Source: M0103 sp040386155
GTDB lineage: Bacteria; Bacteroidota; Bacteroidia; Flavobacteriales_D; Crocinitomicaceae
Length of the DNA: 64,000 nucleotides
NCBI GenBank assembly: GCA_040386155.1
Contig: JAZKFZ010000004.1
Coordinates: 1-64,000, forward strand
Direction: 5' to 3'
The notes under the pieces were generated by a model that saw only the letters and a program-made list of their open reading frames with translations, had not been told where the DNA came from and did no database searches. The translations under genes and the position numbers were made by a program. Shown here in pieces: positions 43,081-53,747 of this stretch. Numbering within the stretch: position 1 is the first letter of the stretch; the number at the start of each line of letters is the position of its first letter.

Positions 43081-46000
43081 AACATTATTTAACAATATTA
43101 TTTCTCGTCATACTAAATTGGTCTTTTGCCTGTGATGGAATGAGTGCTTCGGTTCTATCCAACGTTTACATGGGTAACAACCAGTACCAAGTTACTATCC
43201 AATATTGCGAAAGTGTTTCTAATGGCGCTGGTGCTGCTGTTTCTGGAATTATTTTACAAAGTAGTGGTGTAGGTACAATTACAGGTACTACAACTCCTTC
43301 TTTTACTAGTAATTCTACTGGTGTTGTCATCAACTATAATGCAATTAATGCAAACACAGTGCAGTGGGGCGAATGGGATGATAATCCTAATGTTCCAAAT
43401 TTTTTAAATAATGGAAATGCAACGCAATGTTTTACAATGGTGCTTAATACGAATGGCCCTGTTACTAGTTTCATGATTAGTGGTTCAAGTGGATCTTCTA
43501 ATCTCGGTGCAGGTTTCGTAAACTGGATGGGAAGATTTTGTTGCAGAATGACAATCACTGTTCCGCCAGTAACGTGCAACTCAGCATGGACAGCGCCAAC
43601 AATTTGTCCGGGTTCTGGTCCAATTGACTTAGATAATTCCACAAGTTTAACGGGTGTTTTCTCAGGCCCTGGAGTTAATTCTGCGACAGGTGTTTTTAAT
43701 CCAAGCTCCACTTCTTTACCGGCAACAATTACTTTTACAGTGGGTGACGCAGGCTTAAGTTGCTCTACTATTCACACCATCACGTCACCTTACTCGATCA
43801 CTCCAGTCAACGATCAAACCATTTGCGCTGGTCAATCCGTAAATCTTACTACAAGTGCCTCAACAAGTTTACCTTGTAATTACACCTTAAACCTGCAAGA
43901 TTCTTGGGGGGATGGTTGGCAAGGTGGAGCAAATGTGAATGTATACATTAATGGGGTACTATTGGGGAATTACACATTAGCGTCGGGAAGTGCCAGTAAT
44001 ATTACACTTCCAGTTTCTACGGGAGATGTGATTACCTTGAATTATACTGCTGGATCTTCCTTTAACAGTGAGAATCGAGTAAGAATTGCGAACCCTGCTG
44101 GAACGTATGTTTATACGAGCAACTGGGGACCTTCTTCTGGCTCTATGGGAGCTGGTATTACAGCAAACTGTGGTACAAATACTTCTTTCACCTACGCATG
44201 GACACCTACAACAGGATTAAGCACAAGTACTGCCGCTACAACAGTTGCAACGCCAGCTGCTACAACAACATATACTGTGACAGCAACAAATACCGTTACT
44301 GGATGCGTGCTAACAGAGCCAGTAACTATCACTGTTCAAACGAGTGCAACGCCAACTTTTACTGCTGTAGGTAACTTTTGTCAAGGTGCAACTGCTCCAG
44401 TTCTTCCAGCAACTTCTACTAATGGAATAGCAGGTACTTGGTCGCCAGCTACCATTTCAACAGCGACGCCGGGAACGTTCAATTTCACTTTTACTCCTAC
44501 TGTCACAGCTTGCACAGCAAATGCTACAATGGCTGTTACTATTTATGCTTTACCTGCTGTAAACGCTGGTGTGGATCAAACTATTTGTCAAGGCGCTGCC
44601 ACGTCACTAACAGCAACGGGAACTACAAGCTACTCGTGGACGGGTGGTATCACGCAAGGAGGTAGTTTTACTCCACCTGTTGGAAATTCAACGTATACGG
44701 TGACAGGGACAAACGCTTCTGGCTGTACACAAACTGATGCTGTCACAATTACCGTGATGCCATCGGTTGTGCTAGATGCTGGTCCAGATGTGTCAATTTG
44801 CGCTGGACAATCCACTATTTTAACTGCTACTGGGGGGTCAAATTATACGTGGTCGCCAGCTATAAATCTAAATACAACAACTGGGGCCAATGTGATGGCT
44901 AACCCACCATCCACACAAACTTATACTGTCACCGAAACAGGTTCATTAGCTTGTTCAACACCTGATCAAGTTACGGTAACAATCTTAGCCAATGCACCAA
45001 TTGATGCTGGTTTAGATGTTGCAATTTGCGCTGGAGATTTTACCACTTTGGTAGCAACTGGAGGTGCAACATATACGTGGTCACCTGCAATTGGATTGAC
45101 TGTTACTTCAGGAAATTCTGTTGATGCTAGTCCTGCTGCAACTCAAGTTTACACCGTAACTGGGACAAATGCTGGTGGTTGTATTGGAACAGATCAAGTT
45201 ACCGTAACAATTAGTCCGCAACCTGCTGTGAATGCGGGAGCAGATCAAACAGTGTGTATAGGAACTGCTGTAACTTTAACTGGAAGTGGTGCAGATAGCT
45301 ATTCTTGGTCGAATGGCGTGGTGGATGGCATTGCGTTTACACCTCCTGTAGGTACAACAATCTATACACTAACGGGAATAAATGCTGGACTTTGTGATGG
45401 AACGGATGTGGTATCAATTACTGTACATCCACTTCCCACAATTTTTGCCGGAAATGATGTTGCAGTGTGTGAAGGACTGTCAGTTACTTTAACAGCTTCT
45501 GGCGCTTCAAGTTATTCTTGGGTACCTGCAGCTGTTTCGCAAGGTGTGACTTTCGTTCCGCCCAATGGTGTTTCTTCTTACACAGTTACAGGCACAAGTT
45601 CAGCTGGATGTATTAGTTCTGATGTGGTGAATGTTACTGTAAATCCAAACCCAGTTGCCACTTTTACCAATGGTCCAACCGCTGGATGTGCGCCATTTAC
45701 AACTAGCTTAACCAATACCACTGCAAATGCTACAAATTGTACTTGGACCTTATCGAATGGTACGGTAATTAATGGTTGCGGCACTGTTCCAGTTACTTTT
45801 ACTCAGGCAGGATGCTATGATGTCACTTTAACAACCACAAGTGCAGGAGGCTGCACTAGTAGCGCAACTGTGATCGATTTATTTTGTGTGGAAGAAGACC
45901 CGATGGCTGCTTTTTCAACAAATGGTGCAACAACAATTTCAACGCTAAATACAGAAGTAACTTTTCAAAATAATTCAACTGGTGCCTCAAGTTATCAATG

Positions 46001-46451
46001 GGATTTTGGAACAGGAACTGGTGGCTCAACGGAAATCAATCCAACACAATTCTTCCCCGAAAATGGAACAAATTCTTACTTAGTTACCTTGGTTGCTACT
46101 TCATCCCTTGGTTGTACAGATACCGCTTACTATTCTATTAATGTGGAAGAAGAATTGATCTATTACATCCCTAATACATTTACACCTGATAATGACGATT
46201 ACAATCCTACATTTCAGCCCGTATTCACTTCAGGGTTTGATCCGCAAGATTATAATTTGTTTATCTACAACCGTTGGGGTGAGTTAATTTTTGAATCGCA
46301 TAACGCAGAAATTGGTTGGGATGGATCGTATGGAAACGGTCGCGAAATTGAATTATGTCAAGATGGAACATACATCTGGAAAATTGAATTTAAAACCACA
46401 AACAACGATAAGCGAATCATGGACCACGGTCATTTCTCCTTGATTAGATAA
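43077..46451 (+). CDS. Large Ig/PKD adhesin, type IX secreted (type B CTD)
   Basis: A 1124-residue surface protein related to the giant adhesin upstream. Signal peptide (about 1-18, cut before CDG); a unique N-terminal region (20-165); a segment with 'LNLQDSWGDGWQGGANVNVYING' (about 268-360); then about five Ig-like repeats of the 'NAGxDxxxC ... TYTVTGT ... GC' type (about 495-855), two PKD-like domains (about 855-1030) and a type B sorting domain ('YIPNTFTPDNDDYNPTF', 'LCQDGTYIWKIEFK'). The last 100 residues are close to those of the 34208-41248 product, so the two share an export route and an ancestor. Confidence 0.88.
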   Translation: MKHYLTILFLVILNWSFACDGMSASVLSNVYMGNNQYQVTIQYCESVSNGAGAAVSGIILQSSGVGTITGTTTPSFTSNSTGVVINYNAINANTVQWGEWDDNPNVPNFLNNGNATQCFTMVLNTNGPVTSFMISGSSGSSNLGAGFVNWMGRFCCRMTITVPPVTCNSAWTAPTICPGSGPIDLDNSTSLTGVFSGPGVNSATGVFNPSSTSLPATITFTVGDAGLSCSTIHTITSPYSITPVNDQTICAGQSVNLTTSASTSLPCNYTLNLQDSWGDGWQGGANVNVYINGVLLGNYTLASGSASNITLPVSTGDVITLNYTAGSSFNSENRVRIANPAGTYVYTSNWGPSSGSMGAGITANCGTNTSFTYAWTPTTGLSTSTAATTVATPAATTTYTVTATNTVTGCVLTEPVTITVQTSATPTFTAVGNFCQGATAPVLPATSTNGIAGTWSPATISTATPGTFNFTFTPTVTACTANATMAVTIYALPAVNAGVDQTICQGAATSLTATGTTSYSWTGGITQGGSFTPPVGNSTYTVTGTNASGCTQTDAVTITVMPSVVLDAGPDVSICAGQSTILTATGGSNYTWSPAINLNTTTGANVMANPPSTQTYTVTETGSLACSTPDQVTVTILANAPIDAGLDVAICAGDFTTLVATGGATYTWSPAIGLTVTSGNSVDASPAATQVYTVTGTNAGGCIGTDQVTVTISPQPAVNAGADQTVCIGTAVTLTGSGADSYSWSNGVVDGIAFTPPVGTTIYTLTGINAGLCDGTDVVSITVHPLPTIFAGNDVAVCEGLSVTLTASGASSYSWVPAAVSQGVTFVPPNGVSSYTVTGTSSAGCISSDVVNVTVNPNPVATFTNGPTAGCAPFTTSLTNTTANATNCTWTLSNGTVINGCGTVPVTFTQAGCYDVTLTTTSAGGCTSSATVIDLFCVEEDPMAAFSTNGATTISTLNTEVTFQNNSTGASSYQWDFGTGTGGSTEINPTQFFPENGTNSYLVTLVATSSLGCTDTAYYSINVEEELIYYIPNTFTPDNDDYNPTFQPVFTSGFDPQDYNLFIYNRWGELIFESHNAEIGWDGSYGNGREIELCQDGTYIWKIEFKTTNNDKRIMDHGHFSLIR

Positions 46452-46468
46452 TTTAAAATTTAAAATTG

Positions 46469-46504
46469 AAATGGGGGAGTCAATTTGGCTCACCCATTTT
46501 TTGT
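46469..46504 (+). terminator. Terminator after the adhesin operon
   Basis: An imperfect 13-bp stem starting AAATGGG and ending CCCATTT, with T-run. Confidence 0.75.
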
Positions 46505-46541
46505 TTGTGTCGCTTTCTATTCATTAATTTGATGAAGGTTG

Positions 46542-46549
46542 TATCTTTG
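46542..46549 (+). promoter_or_regulatory. -7 element TATCTTTG of leuS
   Basis: Matches TAnnTTTG, 12 and 18 nt before the two candidate ATGs of leuS. It lies inside the open upstream frame, so the start is downstream of it. Confidence 0.6.
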
Positions 46550-46567
46550 CGCTACAATTTTATGCAA

Positions 46568-49393
46568 ATGGAATATAACTTTCAATCGATAGAGCAAAAC
46601 TGGCGAAAATTTTGGGCTGAAAATCAAACTTATAAAGTGGAGGAAGATGCCACAAAAGAGAAATATTATGTCCTAGACATGTTTCCTTATCCTTCTGGAG
46701 CCGGCTTGCATGTTGGACATCCGCTTGGATACATCGCTTCTGATATTTTTGCTCGCTATAAACGATTGAAAGGATTCAACGTATTGCATCCAATGGGATA
46801 CGATTCTTTTGGATTACCAGCTGAACAATATGCCATTCAAACTGGACAACATCCAGAAAAAACGACGAAAGAGAATATCAATCGCTACCGAGATCAATTG
46901 GATAAAATAGGATTTTCATTTGACTGGTCACGCGAAGTGAAAACTTCTTCACCAGAATATTACAAGTGGACACAGTGGATCTTTATTGAATTATTCAATA
47001 GTTACTACTGCAATACTGATAAAAAAGCAAAACCAATTGCTGAGCTCGTTGCTATTTTCGATAAAAAAGGGAATGGTGGTATTGATGCCGTTTGTGATCA
47101 AGAATTTGATTTCACGGCAGAAGATTGGGGCAATTTTTCTCCTTCACAACAAGAAGCTATTCTGCAAAAATATCGTTTAACATACTTAGCGGACTCATGG
47201 GTGAATTGGTGTCCAGCATTAGGTACTGTTTTAGCAAATGATGAGGTCGTAAATGGAGTTTCTGAAAGAGGTGGACATCCTGTTGAACAAAAATTGATGC
47301 GCCAATGGTCGATGCGAATTAAAGCGTATGCGGAACGTCTACTCACAGGTTTGGATGGTCTCGATTGGACAGAATCCATCAAAGAAATTCAACGGTATTG
47401 GATTGGTAAATCTCAAGGAGCATCTGTATTTTTCCCACTTTGGAAAGGGATTGATGGGGAGGACACTGTAAAAATTGAAGTCTTCACCACCCGCCCAGAC
47501 ACTATTTTTGGCGTTAATTTTTTAGTGCTAGCTCCCGAACATCCTCTTGTGGCAGAAATTACAACAGAAGAATTTAAAACTGGTGTGGAGGAATATAAAC
47601 GTTTGTCTTCATTGAAATCGGAACGTGACCGTCAATCGGATGTGAAAAATATTACCGGTCAAAAAACCGGTGCAAAAGCATTGCATCCTTTTACGGGAGA
47701 AGAAATCGATATCTGGATTGCTGATTATGTGTTGGCTTCCTACGGAACGGGTGCTGTTATGGCGGTTCCTTGCGGTGATCAACGCGATTGGGACTTTGCC
47801 ACTCATTTTGGCATTGAAATAAAAAATATTTTTAGAGACATAGACATCTCCACGGCAGCTTATGTAGAAAAAGATGCTGAGATTGCCAACAGCGAATTTT
47901 TGAATGGATTAACCGCGAAAGCGGCCATTGCGAAAGCCGTTGAGGCCATTGAAGAAAAAGGATTTGGTAAAGGAAAAACCAACTACCGCCTGCGCGATGC
48001 TGTCTTTTCTCGTCAACGATACTGGGGAGAACCATTCCCTGTGTACTACAAAAATGGACTTCCGCAGATGATTGAAACTGCGCATTTGCCTGTTATTTTA
48101 CCTGATGTAGAGAAATATTTACCAACTGAAGATGGTCAGCCACCTTTAGGAAATGCAACTGTTTGGGCGTGGGATACCACAGCAAATAAAGTAGTTTCCA
48201 ATGAATTGATTGACAACAAAACGATTTTCCCGTTAGAACTCAACACCATGCCTGGTTGGGCTGGAAGTTCTTGGTACTTTTTGCGCTATGTGGACCCATT
48301 GAATACTGACACATTTGCCGATCAATCAAAAATCGATTATTGGAAAAATGTGGATTTATACATTGGTGGTTCTGAGCATGCTACCGGACATTTATTGTAC
48401 GCACGTTTCTGGACAAAATTTCTCTACGATCGAGGTTTCATTCCTTTCGAGGAACCCTTCCAAAAGATGATCAATCAAGGGATGATTTTGGGAAGAAGTA
48501 GTTTTGTATATAGAAATGCAGAAGGAAAAATTGTATCACGTGGAAAACTATCGGGTAACGAAACCCCAATCCATGTAGATATTTCATTGGTAGACAATGA
48601 TAAATTAGACGTGGCTGGGTTTAAAGATTGGAGAACAGATTACGCTACTGCTGAATTCGTTTTTGAAGATGATGGTACATTTATCTGTGGCTCAGAAGTC
48701 GAAAAAATGTCGAAGTCGAAATACAATGTGCAAACGCCTGACGAATTGGTAGAAAAATTTGGAGCTGATACCTTGCGCATGTACGAAATGTTTCTTGGTC
48801 CGCTGGAGCAAAGTAAACCTTGGGACACCAAAGGAATCAATGGGGTTTCCAACTTCTTGCGAAAACTATGGCGCTTGTTCAACATCGATGAAAATGGTGT
48901 TGCCCAACTTTCGAAGGAAGCACCAAGCAAAGAAAATTTAAAAACCTTGCATAAAACTATCCAGAAAATTCAAGATGATTTGGATCGTTTTTCATTCAAT
49001 ACTGGGGTTTCCAATTTCATGATTTGTGTGAATGAACTTACTGAACAAAAATGCGATAAGCATGGTATTCTCAGTGAATTAGTTGTGTTGATTTCACCTT
49101 TTGCGCCGCATATTGCAGAACAATTATGGGTGGCTTTAGGAAATGAAGCAGGTACAGTGAGTCGTCAGCAATTTCCAATTTTCAATCCTGAGTATTTAGC
49201 GGAAGCAAGTTTTGGCTATCCTGTTTCTTTCAACGGAAAAATGCGCTTTAAAGTTGATTTAGATGTTGCGTTGAGCGCTGCTGAGGTTGAGAAGATAGTG
49301 ATGGAAATGCCAGAAACTACCAAATGGCTGGAAGGAAAGGCACCTAAAAAGGTAATTGTTGTTCCAGGGCGAATTGTGAATATTGTTTTGTGA
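46568..49393 (+). CDS. leuS: Leucyl-tRNA synthetase
   Basis: A 941-residue class I synthetase that charges tRNA-Leu. The HIGH-type motif is 'YPSGAGLHVGHPLGY' (41-55), the editing domain includes 'TTRPDTIFGVNF', and 'EKMSKSKYN' (about 710) is the KMSKS loop. The Bacteroidota-type insert 'FDKKGNGGIDAV' is near residue 160. Start at 46568 (MEYNFQSIEQNW) is preferred; ATG at 46562 would add two residues, and the longer open frame contains the promoter. Not linked to the adhesins, which end at a terminator. Confidence 0.96.
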   Translation: MEYNFQSIEQNWRKFWAENQTYKVEEDATKEKYYVLDMFPYPSGAGLHVGHPLGYIASDIFARYKRLKGFNVLHPMGYDSFGLPAEQYAIQTGQHPEKTTKENINRYRDQLDKIGFSFDWSREVKTSSPEYYKWTQWIFIELFNSYYCNTDKKAKPIAELVAIFDKKGNGGIDAVCDQEFDFTAEDWGNFSPSQQEAILQKYRLTYLADSWVNWCPALGTVLANDEVVNGVSERGGHPVEQKLMRQWSMRIKAYAERLLTGLDGLDWTESIKEIQRYWIGKSQGASVFFPLWKGIDGEDTVKIEVFTTRPDTIFGVNFLVLAPEHPLVAEITTEEFKTGVEEYKRLSSLKSERDRQSDVKNITGQKTGAKALHPFTGEEIDIWIADYVLASYGTGAVMAVPCGDQRDWDFATHFGIEIKNIFRDIDISTAAYVEKDAEIANSEFLNGLTAKAAIAKAVEAIEEKGFGKGKTNYRLRDAVFSRQRYWGEPFPVYYKNGLPQMIETAHLPVILPDVEKYLPTEDGQPPLGNATVWAWDTTANKVVSNELIDNKTIFPLELNTMPGWAGSSWYFLRYVDPLNTDTFADQSKIDYWKNVDLYIGGSEHATGHLLYARFWTKFLYDRGFIPFEEPFQKMINQGMILGRSSFVYRNAEGKIVSRGKLSGNETPIHVDISLVDNDKLDVAGFKDWRTDYATAEFVFEDDGTFICGSEVEKMSKSKYNVQTPDELVEKFGADTLRMYEMFLGPLEQSKPWDTKGINGVSNFLRKLWRLFNIDENGVAQLSKEAPSKENLKTLHKTIQKIQDDLDRFSFNTGVSNFMICVNELTEQKCDKHGILSELVVLISPFAPHIAEQLWVALGNEAGTVSRQQFPIFNPEYLAEASFGYPVSFNGKMRFKVDLDVALSAAEVEKIVMEMPETTKWLEGKAPKKVIVVPGRIVNIVL

Positions 49394-49482
49394 TTTACCG
49401 GACTAGGTCATTGGGATCTCTTGTTTTTAATTCGTGGATTAGATTTTTTTTCCTACATTGAACCAAAATTTAATCAACCAAC

Positions 49483-51303
49483 TTGAAGACAGTTCACTTT
49501 CTTCTTTTTCTACTTGCTACTAACGTTACTTTTGCTCAATTCGAAGGTCGCGATAAAAAGCAAGTTGATTCTTTACTGCAATTAGCGAGAACATCGAAAG
49601 ATCAATTAATTCTTTCGAAATCCAATCTTCAATTGTCAGAATGGTATTCCATAGTGAGCATAGATTCGGTACTTTCTTATTCAAATATCAGTAAAAAATA
49701 TGCGCAGAAAGCCCTAAAAAGGGTGACTAATGCTGATCGCAAAAAGGAATTTGAACGAGTAGTTGCTGGAGCAGATAACAACATTGCCTATTCTTATTTT
49801 AACAAAGGAGATTTTACGCAGGCTTTGCTCTTCAATAAGTTGGCACTCGATCAATGGAAAAAATTACATGAAAATGAAGGGATGGTTCGTTCACTGAATA
49901 ATATTGGTGCCATTTATCGTCAATTGGAAGATTATTCCAAAGCATTGAATTTTTACAATGAAGCGCTCAGTATCAATTTAAAAGAAGGAGATGCCGCAAC
50001 GATTGCAATTACCTATAATAATTTAGGGAGTATATATAAACTGCTAGATCAAGATAATAAATCGATGGGGGCTTATCAGAAGTCGATGTTTTATCGAAGA
50101 AAAGCAAAAGACAAGCGTGGTGAAGCAAATACCCTCAACAATATTGGATCCCTCTACAAAAAGAAAGGAATCATTGACAGTGCAAGCTTTTATTTCAATC
50201 AATCGTACGACTTAATTCAAGAAGTGGGAGACCCCATTGGTATTGCGCATGCCTCTTCAAACTTAGGTGATATTGCGCTTGAAAGAAATGATTTTGCCAC
50301 CGCTGAAAAATTAGGAAAAGAAGCATTGAAAATAGGTCAAGAAAGTCAAATGCTGATGATTATCGAACAAAGTTCGGGATTGCTAAAGCGGGTTTACGAA
50401 AAAACAGGTCAATGGCAAAAGGCGTTTGAAATGCAGCAACTACACCTTGAAACTTCGATTAAAATAAAAAGCGAAGAAGCTAAGCGTTCTGCAATTACCT
50501 TAGGATTACAATACGATTACGAAAAGCAGAAAGAAATTGATCGAATCGAAAACGAAAAAAAATTAGCGATCTCAAGAAAGGAACAGATCGTGCAACAAAT
50601 TACGATTGTCTTTGTTATTGGTGTTTCCATCTTTGTGTTAGTGCTGTTGATTATCTTGTTTGAGCGCTATCGAAAAGTTAACGAGCAGAAAAAATTTATT
50701 GAGCGACAAAATAACGAACGAAAAATCCTATTGCAAGAAATTCATCACCGTGTAAAAAACAATTTTCAAATTATTTCGAGCCTTCTCAAGCTTCAGTCAC
50801 ACCAAGAAAACAATCCACAGTTGCAAAAGTCTTTTCAAGATGCCATCAACAGAATTCATTCCATGGCATCAGTGCATGAAATCATCTATAAGCAAGATTC
50901 GTTGGCAAAAGTAGATATGAATGTGTATCTCAATAATTTGATGGAGCAATTGAAGCGAAGTTTAGATAGAGATGATATTCAAATTGATTTGAAGGTGGGA
51001 GAAGAATTTTTGGATGTAGATCAGACTATTCCACTTGGAATTATTGTAAATGAGTTGGTCACAAATTCATTCAAACATGCGTTTAATAGTGAAATAAAAG
51101 CCCCAAAAATAGAAGTTAAATTTGCTTATTATTCCGGACAGTTCAATTTAGAATATGCAGATAATGGTGTAGGATTTACTCCTTCAGAAAATAAACACTC
51201 CTTAGGGCTTGAACTAATCGATACGCTTGCAGAACAAATCGGAGGAAAAATTTCCTATCAAGAAAAGGAAGGATGGAACTCCTGGATGAAGATTTCATTT
51301 TGA
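49483..51303 (+). CDS. TPR-containing sensor histidine kinase (HisKA_2)
   Basis: A 606-residue kinase. The start is a TTG at 49483; it is chosen because it gives a complete signal peptide (MKTVHFLLFLLATNVTFA) and no ATG exists nearby. Residues about 70-330 hold five to six TPRs ('SLNNIGAIYRQLEDYSKALNFYNEAL', 'TYNNLGSIYKLL', 'TLNNIGSLYKKKG') predicted to be periplasmic, then one helix (about 370-392), a HisKA_2 dimerisation domain with 'EIHHRVKNNFQIISSLLKLQ' (His421/422) and an ATPase domain ('ELVTNSFKHAF', 'DNGVGF', 'LGLELI'). No response regulator follows directly; the next pair is a separate system. Confidence 0.88.
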   Translation: MKTVHFLLFLLATNVTFAQFEGRDKKQVDSLLQLARTSKDQLILSKSNLQLSEWYSIVSIDSVLSYSNISKKYAQKALKRVTNADRKKEFERVVAGADNNIAYSYFNKGDFTQALLFNKLALDQWKKLHENEGMVRSLNNIGAIYRQLEDYSKALNFYNEALSINLKEGDAATIAITYNNLGSIYKLLDQDNKSMGAYQKSMFYRRKAKDKRGEANTLNNIGSLYKKKGIIDSASFYFNQSYDLIQEVGDPIGIAHASSNLGDIALERNDFATAEKLGKEALKIGQESQMLMIIEQSSGLLKRVYEKTGQWQKAFEMQQLHLETSIKIKSEEAKRSAITLGLQYDYEKQKEIDRIENEKKLAISRKEQIVQQITIVFVIGVSIFVLVLLIILFERYRKVNEQKKFIERQNNERKILLQEIHHRVKNNFQIISSLLKLQSHQENNPQLQKSFQDAINRIHSMASVHEIIYKQDSLAKVDMNVYLNNLMEQLKRSLDRDDIQIDLKVGEEFLDVDQTIPLGIIVNELVTNSFKHAFNSEIKAPKIEVKFAYYSGQFNLEYADNGVGFTPSENKHSLGLELIDTLAEQIGGKISYQEKEGWNSWMKISF

Positions 51304-51378
51304 TGGCTCTGCTGTTAAAAAAAGTTAATCCATTAGGCTATGGACGGTCTTCAAATTACATTCGTTAAAATTATTTAA

Positions 51379-52995
51379 GTGCTAAGAATTCGTGTAAGTT
51401 ATATTTGGGTGTTAGTGGTCATTGCAATGTTGGCATTGCTTGTGATTCAAGCTTTTCAAATTGCCCAAATTTACGAGCGCACTTCCTTTCGCTTTCGAAG
51501 CAATTTAAATACTTCCCTGGAGCGAATTGGAATTAAGCACGAAAAAGCAGTAGATATTCGTAGGTACTTGCAAATTGTGAATCACGATTTTAGCGGGCAA
51601 TACAAAGACATTTTAAAGCAAGAATTTAAGCAAATGTTGGCGGTAAAAGAATCCATCAACATTCAAGACACCATGATTTTCGAAGCGGGTAAGTTTCAAA
51701 ATTACCTGATTATCAAAGGTCAAGCCTACGATTCACTTTCTGGAGTAAGCACTGAACAACGTGTATTAGCGAGAGACGTTCGCCAAATGAGAGATCTCTT
51801 CGAAAAAAACAACAAAATTCCAATTAACGACTCCATTAAGTTGGCCATTCAGTTAGACCAACGTGTGGTGCAACAAATTTTCAAAAAAGCGAAATTTGTG
51901 AATGACATGATGGTGGAAACATTCCGCAATAACATGTACGATTCTCCAGGAAAACAGCTAGACATCGTCTTTCTAGATTCAGTGATAAGAAACGAAATTG
52001 CGAATGATGATCTTCCTCAAAACTATCAATACATGGTTTCAGATCAGTATGGCGATCCTATCTCCTACCTGAATGCTCCAAGCAATTATTCTGTAAAGCT
52101 AGACACGCTAAAAACCGAAAGAACTTTACTGTTTCCGAGTAATGTGATGGATGAAGACATCTATTTGCACTTATCATTCCCCAATAAAAATACCTACCTC
52201 TTTGGCGAGATGTGGCAACCATTGTTGATCAGTTTAGTACTGATGTGCTTGATCATCACAGCAGTGTTCACAATGCTTAAAACAATTCTTACGCAAAAGA
52301 AATTTTCAGAATTGAAGAACGATTTTGTGTCAAACATGACGCACGAATTAAAAACGCCAATTTCTACAATATCGCTGGCATGTGAGGCCATTAATGACAC
52401 AGATATGGGGGTAAGTTCTTCAGACGACATTAAGCCCTATGTGAAGATGATTGATGAAGAAAACAAGCGATTAAGCCTAGTGGTAGATCGTATTCTTCAA
52501 AATGCAGTGTTAGAAAGGGGAGAGGCGCGCTTATCTAAAGAGAAAATTATACTCAACGAAATAATTCATGAAGTGGTGCACAATGCACAGTTCAGAATTC
52601 AAAATAGTGGAGGCACTATCTCAATAAATATTCCAACAGAAATGATTGTTATTGAAGCCGATAAAATGCATTTTACCAATATCTTAACGAACCTCATAGA
52701 TAACGCAATTAAATACAGCGATCAGGCACCAAAAATTGAAATTTCTTTAATCAGAGAAAATAAAAAGATACTAATTTCAGTTATTGATCATGGAATTGGA
52801 ATAAAGAAAGAGCATTTGTCGAGAATTTTTGATAATTTGTATCGCGTTCCAACAGGCAACCTGCATAATGTGAAAGGATTTGGCTTGGGATTGAGCTATG
52901 TAAAGGCCGTTGCATTGATGCATGGATGGGCAATTGCAGTAAAAAGTAAATTTGGTGAAGGATCTACTTTTACCATAACAATGAAAGAACAATGA
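51379..52995 (+). CDS. Membrane sensor histidine kinase
   Basis: A 538-residue kinase starting at GTG 51379; the next Met lies within the first membrane helix. Helices at about 8-28 and 278-302 flank a periplasmic sensor domain of about 250 residues. The HisKA box is 'NDFVSNMTHELKTPISTI' with His322, followed by N box 'NLIDNAIKYS', G1 'DHGIGI' and G2 'GFGLGLSYVKAV'. It overlaps the response regulator gene by 4 bp, forming a classical two-component pair resembling RprX/RprY. Confidence 0.9.
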   Translation: MLRIRVSYIWVLVVIAMLALLVIQAFQIAQIYERTSFRFRSNLNTSLERIGIKHEKAVDIRRYLQIVNHDFSGQYKDILKQEFKQMLAVKESINIQDTMIFEAGKFQNYLIIKGQAYDSLSGVSTEQRVLARDVRQMRDLFEKNNKIPINDSIKLAIQLDQRVVQQIFKKAKFVNDMMVETFRNNMYDSPGKQLDIVFLDSVIRNEIANDDLPQNYQYMVSDQYGDPISYLNAPSNYSVKLDTLKTERTLLFPSNVMDEDIYLHLSFPNKNTYLFGEMWQPLLISLVLMCLIITAVFTMLKTILTQKKFSELKNDFVSNMTHELKTPISTISLACEAINDTDMGVSSSDDIKPYVKMIDEENKRLSLVVDRILQNAVLERGEARLSKEKIILNEIIHEVVHNAQFRIQNSGGTISINIPTEMIVIEADKMHFTNILTNLIDNAIKYSDQAPKIEISLIRENKKILISVIDHGIGIKKEHLSRIFDNLYRVPTGNLHNVKGFGLGLSYVKAVALMHGWAIAVKSKFGEGSTFTITMKEQ

Positions 52996-53690
52996 TGGAT
53001 ACACAACTAAACATACTTTTAGCCGAAGATGATGAAAATCTTGGTAAATTATTAAGCACCTACCTGAAAGGGAAAGGATTTTTTGTGCACTTGGCGCAAG
53101 ATGGAAATGAAGCTTTCGAAAGTTTCAATTCTGGCTTTTACAACTTTTGTATTTTCGATGTGATGATGCCGAAGAAAGATGGTTTTACACTTGCGAAGGA
53201 TATTCGTGAGATTGATAAAAATGTTCCCATTCTATTCTTGACAGCAAAATCAATGAAAAGTGATAAGTTGCAAGGGTTTGAAATTGGCGCAGATGATTAC
53301 TTGTCGAAACCATTTTCAATGGAAGAGTTGTTAGCAAGAATTAATGCGATCATGCGCCGTGTTGGATCGAAAGTGGTTCGAACGAATGATGAGCCAGTAA
53401 TGGTTGGAACGATCAAGTATGAACCAGAATTGCGGATTCTTCACCTCAGTGAAGGCGAAAAGAAATTGACAACAAAAGAAAATCAACTCCTGCAATTGTT
53501 GGTGAAAAATGAAGGAGAAATTCTTGATCGCCAAGTAACGCTTCGTGCAATTTGGGGAGATGACAACTATTTCAACGGAAGAAGCATGGATGTGTATATT
53601 GCAAAATTGCGCAAGCTGTTTAAAGAAGATTCGGCCATTGAAATTATGAATGTCCATGGAAAAGGATTTAAATTTCTTGTGAAAAAATAA
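52992..53690 (+). CDS. OmpR/PhoB-family response regulator
   Basis: A 232-residue DNA-binding regulator. Receiver domain 1-125 with acidic pocket 'LAEDDE', phosphorylation site Asp56 ('CIFDVMMPKKDG'), 'LFLTAK' and 'YLSKPF'. The winged-helix output domain (about 135-230) has 'LTTKENQLLQLLVKNEGEILDRQVTLRAIWG' and 'RSMDVYIAKLRKLF'. Partner of the kinase encoded immediately upstream (ATGA overlap). Targets are not visible. Confidence 0.93.
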   Translation: MMDTQLNILLAEDDENLGKLLSTYLKGKGFFVHLAQDGNEAFESFNSGFYNFCIFDVMMPKKDGFTLAKDIREIDKNVPILFLTAKSMKSDKLQGFEIGADDYLSKPFSMEELLARINAIMRRVGSKVVRTNDEPVMVGTIKYEPELRILHLSEGEKKLTTKENQLLQLLVKNEGEILDRQVTLRAIWGDDNYFNGRSMDVYIAKLRKLFKEDSAIEIMNVHGKGFKFLVKK

Positions 53691-53735
53691 TCGCAATCTT
53701 TTCTAGATCGGAGGTGCTCTGTCGACTGCATTTCC

Positions 53736-53743
53736 TACATTTG
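53736..53743 (+). promoter_or_regulatory. -7 element TACATTTG of the flippase gene
   Basis: Matches TAnnTTTG, 4 nt before the ATG at 53748. Confidence 0.5.
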
Positions 53744-53747
53744 TGGA

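Noticed and set aside
53331..53696. Long minus-strand frame opposite the response regulator gene
   Set aside because: Shadow of a conserved CDS; no motif of its own.
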